Source of the DNA: Byssochlamys sp. IMV 00236
Taxonomy: Eukaryota > Ascomycota > Eurotiomycetes > Eurotiales > Thermoascaceae
Length of the DNA stretch: 34,199 bases
Assembly (NCBI GenBank): GCA_001931875.2
Contig: MSJH02000257.1
Location: 1-34,199, forward strand
Direction: 5' to 3'
The notes beneath the pieces are model-generated. The model saw only the letters and a program-made list of their open reading frames with translations, did no database searches and was not told the DNA's origin. The first letter of the stretch is position 1. Each line of letters starts with the position of its first letter. Positions 9,315 through 21,359 of this stretch are shown here, piece after piece. The position numbers and the translations under genes were made by a program.

Positions 9315-12300
9315 ATGTCTTCCAATCATCCAGAGTAAGTCTGATTGTATATGACTCTGACCATATACTAATCTTTTATTCTTATCTATAGTAATAATGA
9401 GCATAATCAATCGCCAATGATAACTGGTAAAGAGTAGAAATTACATTCAATAACAATCGATTAACAATATTATAGAAATAGACACACAACCCAATACAAC
9501 CAATAACAGCAACAACAACAACGATAACACTCATTTAAAAAAAGTGGCATCTCGCTCATCAACAAATACAACACTTGCTACTCAAGACATTAAACATTAC
9601 TCTCATTGGGAAGCTGCAGGCACGCCGATCGGTAACTATGAGATATACGACATTTTTCTAAAGCATGAAAAGAAATATGGATTTCAACATGACAATATTC
9701 GCAACATATTTGACTACCTCTTGACCATGTTAAACTCTCGCTCGGCGCGGATGTCACCAAAGCAGGCTCTATGGACACTACATGCAGATTATATAGGGGG
9801 AGAACATTCAAACTATCGAAAGTGGTATTTCTCGGCCATTCTCGACCTGGATGATAAATATACACCCGCAAACAGCCCAACCGGCCTCCTGCTCGAGGAA
9901 GCTAAACGAGGTTGGCGCAAACGTATGGAGACGATGACAGATCACACTCGAATCTCACAATTAGCCCTCTACATGCTTATTTGGGGAGAGGCATCCGTCC
10001 TAAGATTTGCGCCCGAGCTGCTCTGTTTTATCTATCATGTAGCTGAAGAGTATGACGAAGGTGTGCTTTCGACCAGTGACACAGCAAACGTGGGGGATAA
10101 TGGAACAGTCAATACCTCTGCCTCAAGTGCAACAACTCATGTCATATCCTTCATGGACTCTATCATCGCTCCACTCTACGCCTTCGTTCGTGACCAAAGC
10201 TATGAAGTCATCAATCATCATTATGTTCGCAAAGAAAAAGACCACAAGAACATTGTTGGATACGACGATATCAATCAGCTCTTTTGGAATCGTCGAGCTA
10301 TATCTAATCTTTGCTTACGAAATAATGGCCCTATGCTCAAGGACATACCAGAAGAACGGCGTTATCTCGAGCTTGAACATGTGGATTGGAACAGGGCCTT
10401 CAAAAAGACCTTTTATGAAACACGTTCCTGGTCTCATCTCTTGACAAACTTTTCAAGGGTGTGGATTATTCATGCTGTCTCCTTTTGGTATTACATGGCC
10501 GCAAGTGTCGACTTTATGTATGCAAACAAAAAGAACGCCTATGGTGAAATCAACAGTCAGTTTGATCTGCCGGTCAAATTATCCATCGTGGGTTTAGGTG
10601 GGCTTGTCGCTATTGTCCTCTTGGCAGTCTCTACTCTAGCCGAGTTCATGCATCTGAGGCTATCTCTTCGTACACTCCGTATCTTGTCGACTCGTTTGCT
10701 GTTCTTGTTAATGATGGGTGCCTGTCATGTGGCTGCTACTTTCTATATCCTAAAGTACGACCATGCGAGTAGAAGGGCCTTGGTTATTTCCAGCTGTCAA
10801 CTTGGCCTGGGTGCAATCTTTACCATCTTTATGGTCGTTACACCACCTGCATGCCTATTTAACCTATCTGGAACAGGTCAAATGTTTTCCAAGACGTTTA
10901 CCGCCAACTTCCCTGAAATGACAGAGGATGAACGATTTTTATCTTTTTTACTCTGGATCTGTGTCTTTACGTGCAAATTTTTAGAGACATACTTCTTTCT
11001 TGTCCTTTCCTTCCGAGATGCTCTTTCTGTTACCATAAGAATGCAGCTTCACAACTGCAGTGAAGATCCTCTACTAGGACGCAGGCTTTGTTTGATCATG
11101 CCCATCGTGACGACCGTCCTGATGTTTACTGTTGAACTGGTCCTGTTCTTTTTAGACACCTATCTGTGGTACGTTATCTGGAGCACCATCTTCTCGGTAT
11201 TCCAGTCCATGCGCCTGGGCATCTCCGTCATGACGTCCTGGAAAAGCCTATTTGTCAAAGTACCTACCAACATGTTCAAGAAGCTGACGATCGCCGCAAA
11301 AGAGGAGCTATCAGCCCCATTACGTCGAATGGCTTGCTCTCAAATGTGGAACGCCATCGTCATTTCCATGTACCGTGAACATCTTTTATCAATCAACAAC
11401 CTCCAATCCTTGCTTTACCAGGTTCAAGTGTCCGAGGATCAAGACGGGCCGACTCTTCGTGAACTACATGCACCGCCTCTCTTTGATGCTAAAAAAGCGT
11501 TCCGTCCAAACGACTATTTCCCACCTCTTTCCGAGGCTGAGCGCAGATTATCATTTTTTGCGCAGAGCCTGTCCACGCGATTTCCGACACCTTGTTCTGT
11601 CGAGTCGATGCCAACCTTTACCGTGTTTACCCCGCATTATTCCGAAAAGATGATATTATCCCTTCGAGAGATCATACGTGAAGAGGATTCGACCACACGT
11701 GTGACGCTCCTGGAGTATCTGAAGAAGCTACACCCTGCAGAATGGAGCAATTTTGTAAAGGACACCATGTTTATAGCAGAAGAGAACCAGGATTCGTACC
11801 AGCCTTCGGACAAGGAAGATTTGCCGTTTTATTGTATTGGATTCAAATCATCAGCTCCTGAATATACCCTCAGGACGCGTCTCTGGGCTTCTCTTCGTGC
11901 ACAGACTTTGTACAGAACGATCAATGGATTCATGAACTATTCGCGTGCTATCAAGATACTCTATCGCATAGAACACCCTGACGAAATGCTAGGCGAGTCT
12001 TCGTCATCGAACCCTCTTGTGGCTGATGTGGTGCGTAGTGGAGATGATGAAATACTCAAGGTGAAAAAAACCGACAAGGCCGAAGATAGACTGGAATCTA
12101 TTGCCAATGAAAAGTTTCGGTACTTGGTAGCCATGCAGCGGTACGCTAAGCTTAATCAAGAAGAGAGAGCCAACTGTGAGTTTTTGTTGACGGAATATCC
12201 TAATCTACAGATCGCCTATATCGAAGAAGAATTGGACAGTAACGGACATGTCGTCTATTACTCAGTATTGATCGATGGTCACTGCGAAGTGCTTCCTAAC

Positions 12301-14671
12301 AACAAGCGTGCACCGAAATACAAGATTAGACTACCTGGCAATCCGATCTTAGGTGATGGAAAATCTGATAATCAAAACCATGCTCTTATCTTTTCTCGCG
12401 GAGAGTTTCTGCAACTAGTCGATGCCAACCAGGACAATTACTTGGAGGAGTGCTTAAAAATACGCAGTATCTTTGGTGAATTTGAGCAAAATGAATCAAG
12501 ACCACTAAAGGATATTTACGCTCTGCAGAGTAGTCAAAGTAAGGAGCCCTCTGTTCCTCCTGTGGCCATTGTTGGTGCTCGTGAATATATTTTCTCTGAA
12601 AACGTTGGTGTCTTGGGCGACGTTGCAGCCGGAAAAGAACAAACCTTTGGTACGCTCACACAACGCATCATGGCAAAAACCGGAAGCCGACTGCATTATG
12701 GCCATCCTGATTTTTTGAACGCGGTCTTTATGACAACAAGAGGCGGTGTAAGCAAAGCTCAACGTGGTCTACACCTAAACGAAGACATTTATGCTGGTAT
12801 GAATGCACTCTTGCGGGGCGGACGTATTAAACACACAGAGTACCTTCAATGCGGCAAGGGACGCGACTTGGGATTCTGTTCTATTCTCAACTTTACGACC
12901 AAGATTGGCACAGGCATGGGTGAGCAGCTCTTATCGCGTGAATATTACTACTTGGGTACGCAACTTCCCTTGGATCGATTTTTGACTTTCTACTATGCGC
13001 ATCCGGGATTTCATATGAACAACATCATGATTATCTTTGCTGTTCAGGTTTTTGTCTTTTGTATGACTCTCATAGGTGCCATGGCTGCGGTTCTACCACA
13101 TTGCTTGGGCAGCAATTGCTTTGACGTACATCCGGTATACGATTGGTTGCAGCGTTGTATTATTTCCATCTTTATCGTATTCTTTATCGCCTTTTTACCA
13201 CTCTTTATGCAGGAATTAACCGAGAAAGGCACAGGTCGAGCTTTGCTTCGGTTGATAAAGCAGTTTCTGTCTCTGTCACCCATGTTTGAAGTCTTTGTCA
13301 CTCAGATCTACGCGAACTCTGTAGTTTCCAACCTGAGCTTTGGTGGTGCACGCTATATTGCCACCGGAAGAGGATTTGCCACTTCACGGTTGCCATTTTC
13401 AGTATTGTACTCGAGATTTGCCCATCCAAGTATTTACTTTGGTGCACGAACTATGTTTATGCTCATCTTTGTCTCTCTCACCCTCTGGATCCCTCACCTC
13501 ATCTATTTTTGGGCAACGGTTACGTCTCTGCTAATATCACCCTTTGTTTTTAACCCACATCAATTTGTACTGATGGACTTTATCTGCGACTATCAAGAGT
13601 ATCTCGGATGGCTTTCCAAGGGAAATGCAAGCTATTATCATGAACACGCCTGGGTTACGTTTTGTCGTCAAGTGAGAACGCAAGTGACTGGCAACAAGAA
13701 GAAAGCACGAATGAAGTCTATGGTGCAAGATAGCAAGCCCATTATCGCAGTACCTCGAGCCCATCTCTCGAGCATTTTTTTTACCGAAATCGTCATGCCC
13801 TTCTTACAGACTGCATTATGCCTCTTTTGTTACATCTTTTTCAAAAGTCGCGAACAAGTCGATGTTTATGGTGCACTTATCAATCGGGTCAATACCTCTT
13901 TAGGTCCCTCAGGGTCTCTCGGCCGCATCTTGGGTATCGCTCTGGGCCCCATCGTCTTTAATGCCATTGTTTTGATCTTGCTACAGGTTGTGTCTGTGTT
14001 GTCTGCCATTATCTCCGAAAACAGCAAGCGCAGAGGATACTACATAGCTATTATGGCACATGGTCTGGCCGTTATTGGCTTGATCTTCTTTTTTGAATTG
14101 TTTTGGGCCATTGAAAAGTTTGAAGTACGGTCGACATTACTTGGGCTCTTGGCTATATTCTCTGTTCAAAGGACTATATTCAAGATGGTGTTATCTATCT
14201 TTTTAACGCGCGAAATACACCATGATGCAACCAACAGAACTTGGTGGTCGGGCAACTGGAGATCAAGCAAGGTAAAAGAAAATACCAATGCGTCATAAGA
14301 AGAGACAACTAATATGTTTATAGGTTGGCAGACTTGCTGCAAGAGAATATGTCTGCAAGATTGTTGAAATGTCCGTGTTTACAGCTGATTTCATACTTGG
14401 TCACTTTATTCTATTCTTGCTGTTTCCAATTGCCTTAATACCATCTATCGATAAGATCCATTCACTCATCTTATTCTGGCTGAGGCCGTCTAAACAGATA
14501 AGACCAGCTGTATTACCAACAAAAGAACGAAGGAAACGGAAGCAGACGGTGATGGTCTACGGTCCCATCTTTCTATTTATGTTATTATGGTTTGTTGCAT
14601 TAATCATAGTACCTCCCAAGGTTATACCTCGATTGTCAGATAGATATCATCATATTATTAAATACTTGTAA
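9315..14671 (+). CDS. FKS1: 1,3-beta-glucan synthase catalytic subunit
   Basis: Plasma-membrane glycosyltransferase (GT48) that polymerises UDP-glucose into 1,3-beta-glucan; target of echinocandins. Four exons: 9315-9334, 9392-9426, 9476-14271 and 14324-14671, total 1732 aa, a little shorter than yeast Fks1 (1876). The two tiny 5' exons encode an Asn-rich N-tail. The FKS1 N-terminal domain (HWEAAGTPIGNYEIYDIFLKH... SQLALYMLIWGEA...) precedes the first TM block (about residues 310-580). The large cytosolic catalytic region carries hallmark motifs TRGGVSKAQRGLHLNEDIYA (from about residue 1106), GKGRDLGFCSILNFTTKIG and LSREYYYLGTQLP. The C-terminal TM block follows, ending with GRLAAREYVCKIVEMSVFTA across the last intron. 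Hot-spot 1 reads FLVLSFRDA (526-534) and hot-spot 2 DWLQRCII (1241-1248), both unlike the canonical echinocandin-sensitive forms. Coding DNA is visibly richer in G+C than its surroundings. Confidence 0.97.
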
Positions 14672-14804
14672 AATAAATAAACTTCCTGCCTTTTTCATTC
14701 ATAGCTTAATAGCCGTCTTTCATTTGAATTACACATGCTTTGTGATACCTGCACCTACTTTTGTCTCCGCATAAACCCTTTTTTTTTCTTTTCTCTTTTC
14801 TTCA

Positions 14805-16150
14805 ATGCCTCCTGCACCAAAGACGTATTGGTTCCACTTCAAATATTGGGGAGCCATTATCCCTATTGCTATTATAGCCTCTTTTCTCTGTAAGGTTCAT
14901 GAGTGATATAAAGATATAATCATTAATAACACACACATATATAGACAAGACCATTCTCATACTTGGTATCTTTAATGAAATAAAAGACTTCAATACTGAA
15001 TCCTGTGAAAAGATAACAGGTAAAGGCCAAAAACCAAAGAAAGAAAAAGGCTATTAAAGTATTATAAAAAAGGTCCAAAAGATTTCATGAATTGTGAAGA
15101 CATCATTCTGTCTGATGAGCCCGGTGTTATTTATGCTTCTTGTGACCCAGTAAGATCCTACTACAATAATATTATGGGTGTCAATAAGTTGGTGCCCGGT
15201 CAACCTGTTGAGAATGGCGCTATCTGGAAAGTAGATTATAATCAGGTATGACTAAAACGCGCGCTTTTGTATTTATAAAACTGTTAACACACCACTTGAC
15301 ACAGCAACCTGCCGACATTAAAAAGCTGGATATGAGTCCCTTGCAAGACTACCACCCATTGGGTATTTCATTGTACATCGATCCTGTGTCTGGAGAAAAG
15401 ACACTGTTGACGATCAATTTATCTCATAACGAACTTCCATCAGTTGAGATCTTTACTGTTCAACAGGACGAACTTGTCCACAAGCGTACTATTCGCCATC
15501 CAGAGCTGTATAGCCCCAATTCAGTCCACATCCTTCAAGATGACCGCTTTAGATCTCAAGATGGAACACCCTCTTTCTTCTTCTCAAACGATCATTACTA
15601 TTCCTCACCATTGCTTAAACAGGCCGAGACTTTTCTTTTCCCCAAGACCAATGTCATGTTTTATAATGCTCGTACTAGTCAAACTCAAAAGGTTATTGAT
15701 AGACTCGCCTTCAGTAATGGTGTCACTGGTACTGATGATGTACTGTTTGTCTCTGAAACAAGTGCAGGAAAAGTGCGCCAATACAAGATCAATCGAAAGA
15801 CGGACAAACAGGGACTTCCTTATGTCTCCCTTGACTTTGAACGTGAAACCAGGGTTAATGGCTCCCCTGACAACCTTCACTATTACCCTGAAAAGGAAAT
15901 CTTGGCAATTGCCACTCATCCAAAGCCTATTGAATTTTACAAGATGGTCACTGCTCCTGATATCAACAAGGCTCCCAAGTCTCCTTCTGAAATTGATATT
16001 TGGGATATTTCTACAGGCGAAACTAGAATGATTTTGCAGGATGATGGAAGTCTCTATGGGACTTCTTCAACTGGTATCATCGATATCAAACACTCCAAAC
16101 TTATTGTTTCTGGCGTTTTTGAAGAGGGCGTATTAGTCTGTGATTTGTAG
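14805..16150 (+). CDS. Paraoxonase/arylesterase-like six-bladed beta-propeller protein, membrane-anchored
   Basis: Four exons (14805-14889, 14945-15019, 15073-15245, 15305-16150) give 392 aa, close to animal PONs. Residues about 15-38 are a hydrophobic signal-anchor (WGAIIPIAIIASFLYK...), so the propeller probably faces the secretory lumen or the outside. Matches to PON1 by position: CEDIIL with E62-D63 (PON1 E53-D54), N183 in SPNSVHI (N168), S-N-D-H-Y at 205-209 (TNDHY), N249 in FSNGV (N224), D300-N301 in SPDNLHY (D269-N270). C49 and C390 in the last residues VCDL match the PON1 terminal disulfide (C42-C353, ending YCEL). The catalytic His115 position is Leu (HPLGIS, L130); H152 may match His134. 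PONs are calcium-dependent lactonases; the substrate here is unknown. It lies 133 bases downstream of FKS1 on the same strand. Confidence 0.88.
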
Positions 16151-16296
16151 AGTGCTCCCCTTCTTTTTTGAATACACGGTTTTTATAACAAATATAGTAT
16201 CACATCCATTACATTACAAAATAATAAACTACAAACATTGTATATTAACTTCTCAAGGATACCCCTGTGTATATTTTCCTTCATATTCTTCCAAAC

Positions 16297-16902
16297 TTAG
16301 TCTATCAGAGCAATTCTGGGTTTACAGCTAAAAGTAAATTGAAACATAAAATATTTCTTGGATCGACTATGTAACAGTGTAACGTTTGCATATTTCTCCT
16401 TTTTAAGTGCTTCAGTCTTATCAACCTTGTCTTGACATTTCTTGGAAGCCTTGACGGGAGCAGAAGTACAGTTAGTGGAAGGAGTAGGAGCAAGTAATAC
16501 AGCTTGAACACTTGTATCTTTGTTGACTGCAGGCATAGATGTCTTTTCATTGATGACAACATTTGAGAGGCCAGGAGCAGATGTGTCTTCTTTAGCAACT
16601 TTCAAAGTAGTACGGATGATCTTGTTTATTACAACATTCAATTATAAAATAGATGGAACTAATAGATGTTTATCTTTACCTTTTCTAAGTAATGAAATTT
16701 CTTGAAAGTCATCATCACTTGCTTCGAAAGATGTATTTTTGAATAAATTTGTTTGTGCTTGTGCAAACAAAGAAAGGAACCCCACGATCGACAGCTAATG
16801 GACTCTTAATAAATGCCATATCGACTGTATATCTTACATACCCTTCTCTTTATTTCGCTTTGCCTTTGGAGGCGGAGGATCATCGTCTTTCTTTCGCTTC
16901 AT
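16297..16902 (-). CDS. Small Lys-rich, probably nuclear protein of unknown function (tentative model)
   Basis: Proposed exons: 16842-16902, 16680-16757 and 16297-16598, giving 146 aa. The N-terminus is MKRKKDDDPPPPKAKRNKEK, a proline spacer between two basic nuclear-signal-like clusters. Exon 2 reads NLFKNTSFEASDDDFQEI, an acidic stretch. The C-terminal exon is Ser/Thr/Val-rich, then Lys-rich (ASKKCQDKVDKTEALKKEKY). The introns (84 and 75 bases) were set by phase. Nearer acceptors exist (TTAG at 16802, ACAAG at 16620) but put a stop or a phase clash in the frame, so boundaries are less secure than elsewhere. Transcription converges with the paraoxonase-like gene; the stops are 146 bases apart. 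Function unknown. Confidence 0.45.
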
Positions 16903-17289
16903 GTTGAAGTAAAGAAAAAAGGAAAAAGGAAAAGTAACTGCGGATAGCCTTGTCATATTAAATTAACGATTGACAACATTGTTTTTATTAATTAATCATG
17001 TTTTCTTCAATAGTAACATGTTGGAATGAAAAGTCGCTCCACTTTCGCACACTACACATCTTACTGTGATCCTCAAAGTAGTTTTCTTTATAAAAATGAT
17101 AGGATAAGGATACTAAAATGACACACGATGGTCATGAATCATCATCTAAACATTAGGAACAGTGGTAAAAGAAGTAATAGTAAATAGGGAAAAGAAGAAG
17201 CACAAACCCTAATGACGCCCATATGTTCAATGATGAAATATCAGTACGCAATTCGTACACACGTATACAGCATGTGTCTGGCTGATACG
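16903..17289. other. Intergenic, no gene seen
   Basis: AT-rich DNA between the small Lys-rich gene and the transposon relics. I see no coding pattern longer than chance and no recognisable RNA gene. Confidence 0.5.
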
Positions 17290-17760
17290 TTAAAAGTACT
17301 GCTCAAAATCATGTCCTTGACGGAGACTGTCATTTCTGCTGCTGCTTTTCAAAGTAAGAACAATGTCACGGAAGATTCTGTCAATATACTCAATAGGAAT
17401 AACTGCAGCAACTTCTTCCATCGTTGGCAGGTTGTGAGTGCGCTTATCGTCTTCTTCAATCAAATGCATTCTCATCGATGAACTGATGATAATATAAGGT
17501 AATCCGCTTTCGGCAGAGCTATTGTTGTTAGCTTTATCCTCGCTATTAATGCTAGAGCTTTCATGATTGTTCAATATTTCATATGCATGACGATAAATGC
17601 GTGTGAAGGGATTGCATCGAGAAAGCAGAGTTGAAGGGTTTCTATAATCTCATTGTCCAAATTTTCATTCTTTTCTGATCGTCTCTGAGCATCATACGAG
17701 GGATCGTGGATGTACAATTGAGCATATGAAGGTGTGTTGCCCTCAACTAGAAGTAGAGGT
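17290..17760 (-). pseudogene. Helitron replicase (Helitron_like_N region) fragment, frameshifted
   Basis: Reading the minus strand from about 17760: LLLVEGNTPSYAQLYIHDPS, then YDAQRRSEKNENLDNEIIETLQ in one frame. The frame then changes to CNPFTRIYRHAYEILNNHE, and continues to SGLPYIIISSS and DDKRTHNLPTMEEVAAVIP. This order (AQLYIYDP, ...NP...Y+.AYEIL, RRYN.PT..EVAAIIP) is the conserved central part of Helitron Rep/helicase proteins upstream of the rolling-circle motif. A single-base frameshift near 17622-17632, a stop at 17290 and the absence of the Rep and PIF1 helicase motifs show it is a dead fragment. Helitrons move by rolling-circle replication. No Helitron termini were located. The left part of the motif seems internally deleted. 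Confidence 0.78.
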
Positions 17761-17899
17761 CCTCGATGGTAACAAAGGGGGCGCGGTGGATCTGGAATGC
17801 GTTAAGTCCACATCTGTTACTGTTGACATTACATTCCTCTCACTGGGCTGCCTTCCTGCTCTTCTTGTTCATCTTACTCTGCAGTTGATACCAGAAATT

Positions 17900-18674
17900 G
17901 GCCGCATTACCTTTGGGCCTCGCGACGATCTATCAACCTTGGGATCTCAGGTGTCAGCGCCTGATAGATTTGACAACACTTCCTTTTGGATGCTCTCATG
18001 TGTTCATTGGACAATCCCTAACCCCACGCGAAAATCCAATGCAGTACCTATTCCGATAGTTGATGTCTCTCTTGATCAGTTCTGGTTCTTATGGCACAAA
18101 GACTACGATCTGCTTACAAAACCACGCCATCCGCCTTTGGCTCTGCCTGGTTCACTGCTTCTTCGACCTCAGTACTAGCAAACTTTTTGGCTCCTGACTA
18201 TACCTCCTATGGCCTTCACACCATGGTTTCGCCTGTTACATGGCTATATCCCTACAGCTACAGCTACTTTACAGCATGTCTGGAACCCCAGCTTGACCAC
18301 CTCTCCACTGTGTAGACTCTGTCAACATGACACAGAGACAAGCTTCCACCTTTTTGTAAGCTGCCCTCTCAAGCTCAACTTCTGGCAATCCATTTGAGAG
18401 ATACTCTCTGCCGGACAAGTCTCTCACCGCAGATGAAATATGGTCTGTACTCATTTCTTTTGTTACGGTAGACGAACAAACCATAGTCGATACGGACGCT
18501 CTTTATTTCTTTGGCGCGGGTATCTCAACAATCTGGAAATACCACTGGCGGTGCGTATTTGATGCCACTCCGTGGTATACAACGGCAGTTGTCAACAATT
18601 TCGACTTAGAACATAGCGGATTCCTGTCGACGTTGCCTTTTAAACGAAAGGTATCTTCCACTATAGCCGCATAA
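17900..18674 (+). pseudogene. LINE retrotransposon, reverse-transcriptase ORF C-terminal relic (zf-RVT)
   Basis: One frame runs from upstream of 17900 to 18397 with a single internal TAG (18176-18178). It contains FWFLWHKDYD, then WFRLLHGYIPTATATLQHVW and CRLCQHDTETSFHLFVSC, the zinc-binding zf-RVT module (C-x2-C...H...C) that follows the reverse transcriptase in many LINEs. After a one-base frameshift at about 18392 it continues as ERYSLPDKSLTADEIWSVLI ... FGAGISTIWKYHWRCVFDAT and ends at a stop at 18672-18674. The reverse-transcriptase and endonuclease parts are missing, as expected for a 5'-truncated copy. An A8 run near 18716-18723 could be a remnant of its 3' tail. The left boundary with the opposite-strand Helitron relic is unclear (about 17760-17900). 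Confidence 0.78.
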
Positions 18675-18772
18675 TTTATTTTAACAATTGTTAAATAAAG
18701 TCCACACTTTCATACAAAAAAAATTAGTGCTATAAAAATCCACCGGGGATGAGAGTAGAAAAAAAAGCGATT

Positions 18773-18782
18773 AAAAAAAAAA

Positions 18783-18815
<33 letters not shown>
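18773..18815. repeat. A14 run followed by (AC)15 microsatellite
   Basis: A14 (18773-18786) runs directly into 15 perfect AC units (18786-18815). It lies about 100 bases after the LINE relic stop. LINE poly(A) tails often seed microsatellites, so a link is possible but unproven. Confidence 0.9.
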
Positions 18816-18817
<2 letters not shown>

Positions 18818-19130
18818 CAGGGCTCAAAAGTTAAACAGTTTCAAAGAGTTATTAGAAGTCACCGAGTCACCTAGGAAAGCGGTTTCCCTCAAAAAGACAA
18901 CTGTGTTGAAGCTTGCCTAGCTCATAAATAAAAGGAGTAGATGATCAGCCAAGAGTTAGCGTGCCTTGTGGAAACTTGGGAGCCCGTAGGAAGCTTATTA
19001 AGCAAATAGAGATTTTATTTTCAGAGCCTGCAGTATTACTTTTTAAAGACACTGTAGTTGCAATTTCTATTTATTATTATACAAATACAACTTCCAATCT
19101 CTTTTTTAAATTGCATGCATCTTCCTCTTT
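18816..19130. other. Intergenic, no gene seen
   Basis: Lies between the microsatellite and the last coding exon of the E2 gene. An open frame here (from 18961) has no family resemblance and its end overlaps the E2 3' end, so it is not annotated. Confidence 0.5.
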
Positions 19131-19963
<833 letters not shown>

Positions 19964-21359
19964 GATTGTAGTTTAGTTGTTTTGAAATAGAAAAAAGAGT
20001 AAAAGAATTTCGTAGAAGGGTACTGTTTTTAATCCCAAAAAATACTACCGGAGCTTAAATATCAGTCTCCTTGAAAGGTATTCCACCAAACAATAAAGAT
20101 AAACAAGTCCAGCTTTGTTTTAACTCTAACCGAGACAATAGTTTATATGAGCATTATATGGATTAAATACATCTCACAGGTTTCATCAAATAGAAGAGAG
20201 ACATTTATCAACCATAAACAAAACCGCTTTTATTTCCGGTAAAGTATCTTTGACTTCAAACTCGGCATTTTGAAGATGTAGGTCATAAAGGTGAAAGCTT
20301 GGTCTCATAAATACATCAGTCTTATTACCGCTTTGAGTTTACCATTGCTTATATGCCTCCAAGCGCAATGCTTCTAATGTCAATTCACGCTGTTTAACAA
20401 CGCACTTGTTTTTTATTAGCTTTCTTGACCAAATTAATCATCACATGCCTGCTATTTTAGTAGAGAATTTTGGAAGTAACTCTGATCTTGCAGAGACTGA
20501 TATTAACGTATAAGTTCTACGAACGTAAAGGCCTTCACCAAGCTTGATTACTGATCCGAAATGTACATGGACATCTACAGCAGTAATATCAAAATTAATG
20601 TACACCAAAAGATACATTAATGGGTTCTGGTACCTGATAGTTAAATCGGACGTAACTGTGTTCTATTCAATTTGATCTAATACAGGCAGAAGCTAGCTTA
20701 TTCACGTCATAATTCTTGATGTAGTATAAGAGTTTATAGAGTAATTTAACTTCATACTACTTGAAGAGCTTCCATTGATTCAGTAGTTCAGTGTTTTCCT
20801 TTTTAAAGAAAAAGGAAAAATATGTTTTAGCAAATATTAGCTTATTTCATCTGTCACAGCTTACAGGAAGCCACTGATCACAAAACATTCTCACTTCCTT
20901 TTCACAATTGATAATTAATCTGAAGACGTTGTTATTCGCATTCGTATCTTGAACACTGATATTGCAGGCAGGTTAGTCTTTTTAAGCTACATTTGTACTT
21001 GATACAGACATAAACTGTAGATTTATCAAGCAATATATAATGGCTCTGAAGCCCGTGCTTTTTTCCATTTACGAGCTCAGCAAGACTTAGCCAAAACTGC
21101 CAAATTAGGCATCTTTCTTCCAGTCTCCGATTCTGATTGGGATAGCCTATGAGTCCGGACCGGGCAATGCTTCACTAAACTTACATGCCCCTTCACGCTT
21201 TCAAGTAGTTCTGGCTCAAGCAGGGACATCAAGTAAAAGTAAAGCATCCATTTGTGATTTTCTTTCCTTCTCTCTTAACTTAAAAGGTAACTCATCTAAA
21301 AACTACCAAAAGGCAAATCATCTGTTTGAAGAGAAAACTCATCCATTTAATAGCTGATA
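19964..21359. other. 1.4-kb region with decayed coding-like segments
   Basis: No intact gene. On the minus strand, 20470-20640 reads INFDITAVDVHVHFGSVIKL and on through GLYVRRTYTLISV; 20225-20390 reads CVVKQRELTLEALRLEAYKQ, then after a stop KTDVFMRPSFHLYDLHLQNA. On the plus strand, about 21020-21356 is coding-like with a frameshift. These look like remains of one or more genes or elements; I cannot name the family. The right end must also contain the RPS16 promoter. Confidence 0.4.
21020..21356 (+). pseudogene. Frameshifted coding-like relic just upstream of RPS16
   Basis: Reads IYQAIYNGSEARAFFHLRAQ, then QDLAKTAKLGIFLPVSDSDWDS, up to a stop at about 21148. Removing one base near 21145 opens a frame (YESGPGNASLNLHAPSRFQV ...) that stays open to 21356, three bases before the RPS16 ATG. 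The composition looks like protein, but no domain is recognised. The last part may be open by chance within the RPS16 leader. Confidence 0.3.

Noticed and set aside
9544..9546. Apparent FKS1 start at 9544
   Set aside because: That codon is GTG; the frame is open upstream and joins two small 5' exons with an ATG at 9315.
9590..13764. Open frames antisense to or out of frame with FKS1
   Set aside because: They are shadows of the large, conserved FKS1 exon.
15248..15304. ATG at 15248 as start of the paraoxonase-like protein
   Set aside because: It lies inside an intron (15246-15304); upstream exons carry the signal-anchor, the conserved Cys and the Glu-Asp calcium ligands.
17212..17481. 89-codon plus-strand frame
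   Set aside because: It is the complement of the Helitron relic, which has clear family motifs on the minus strand.
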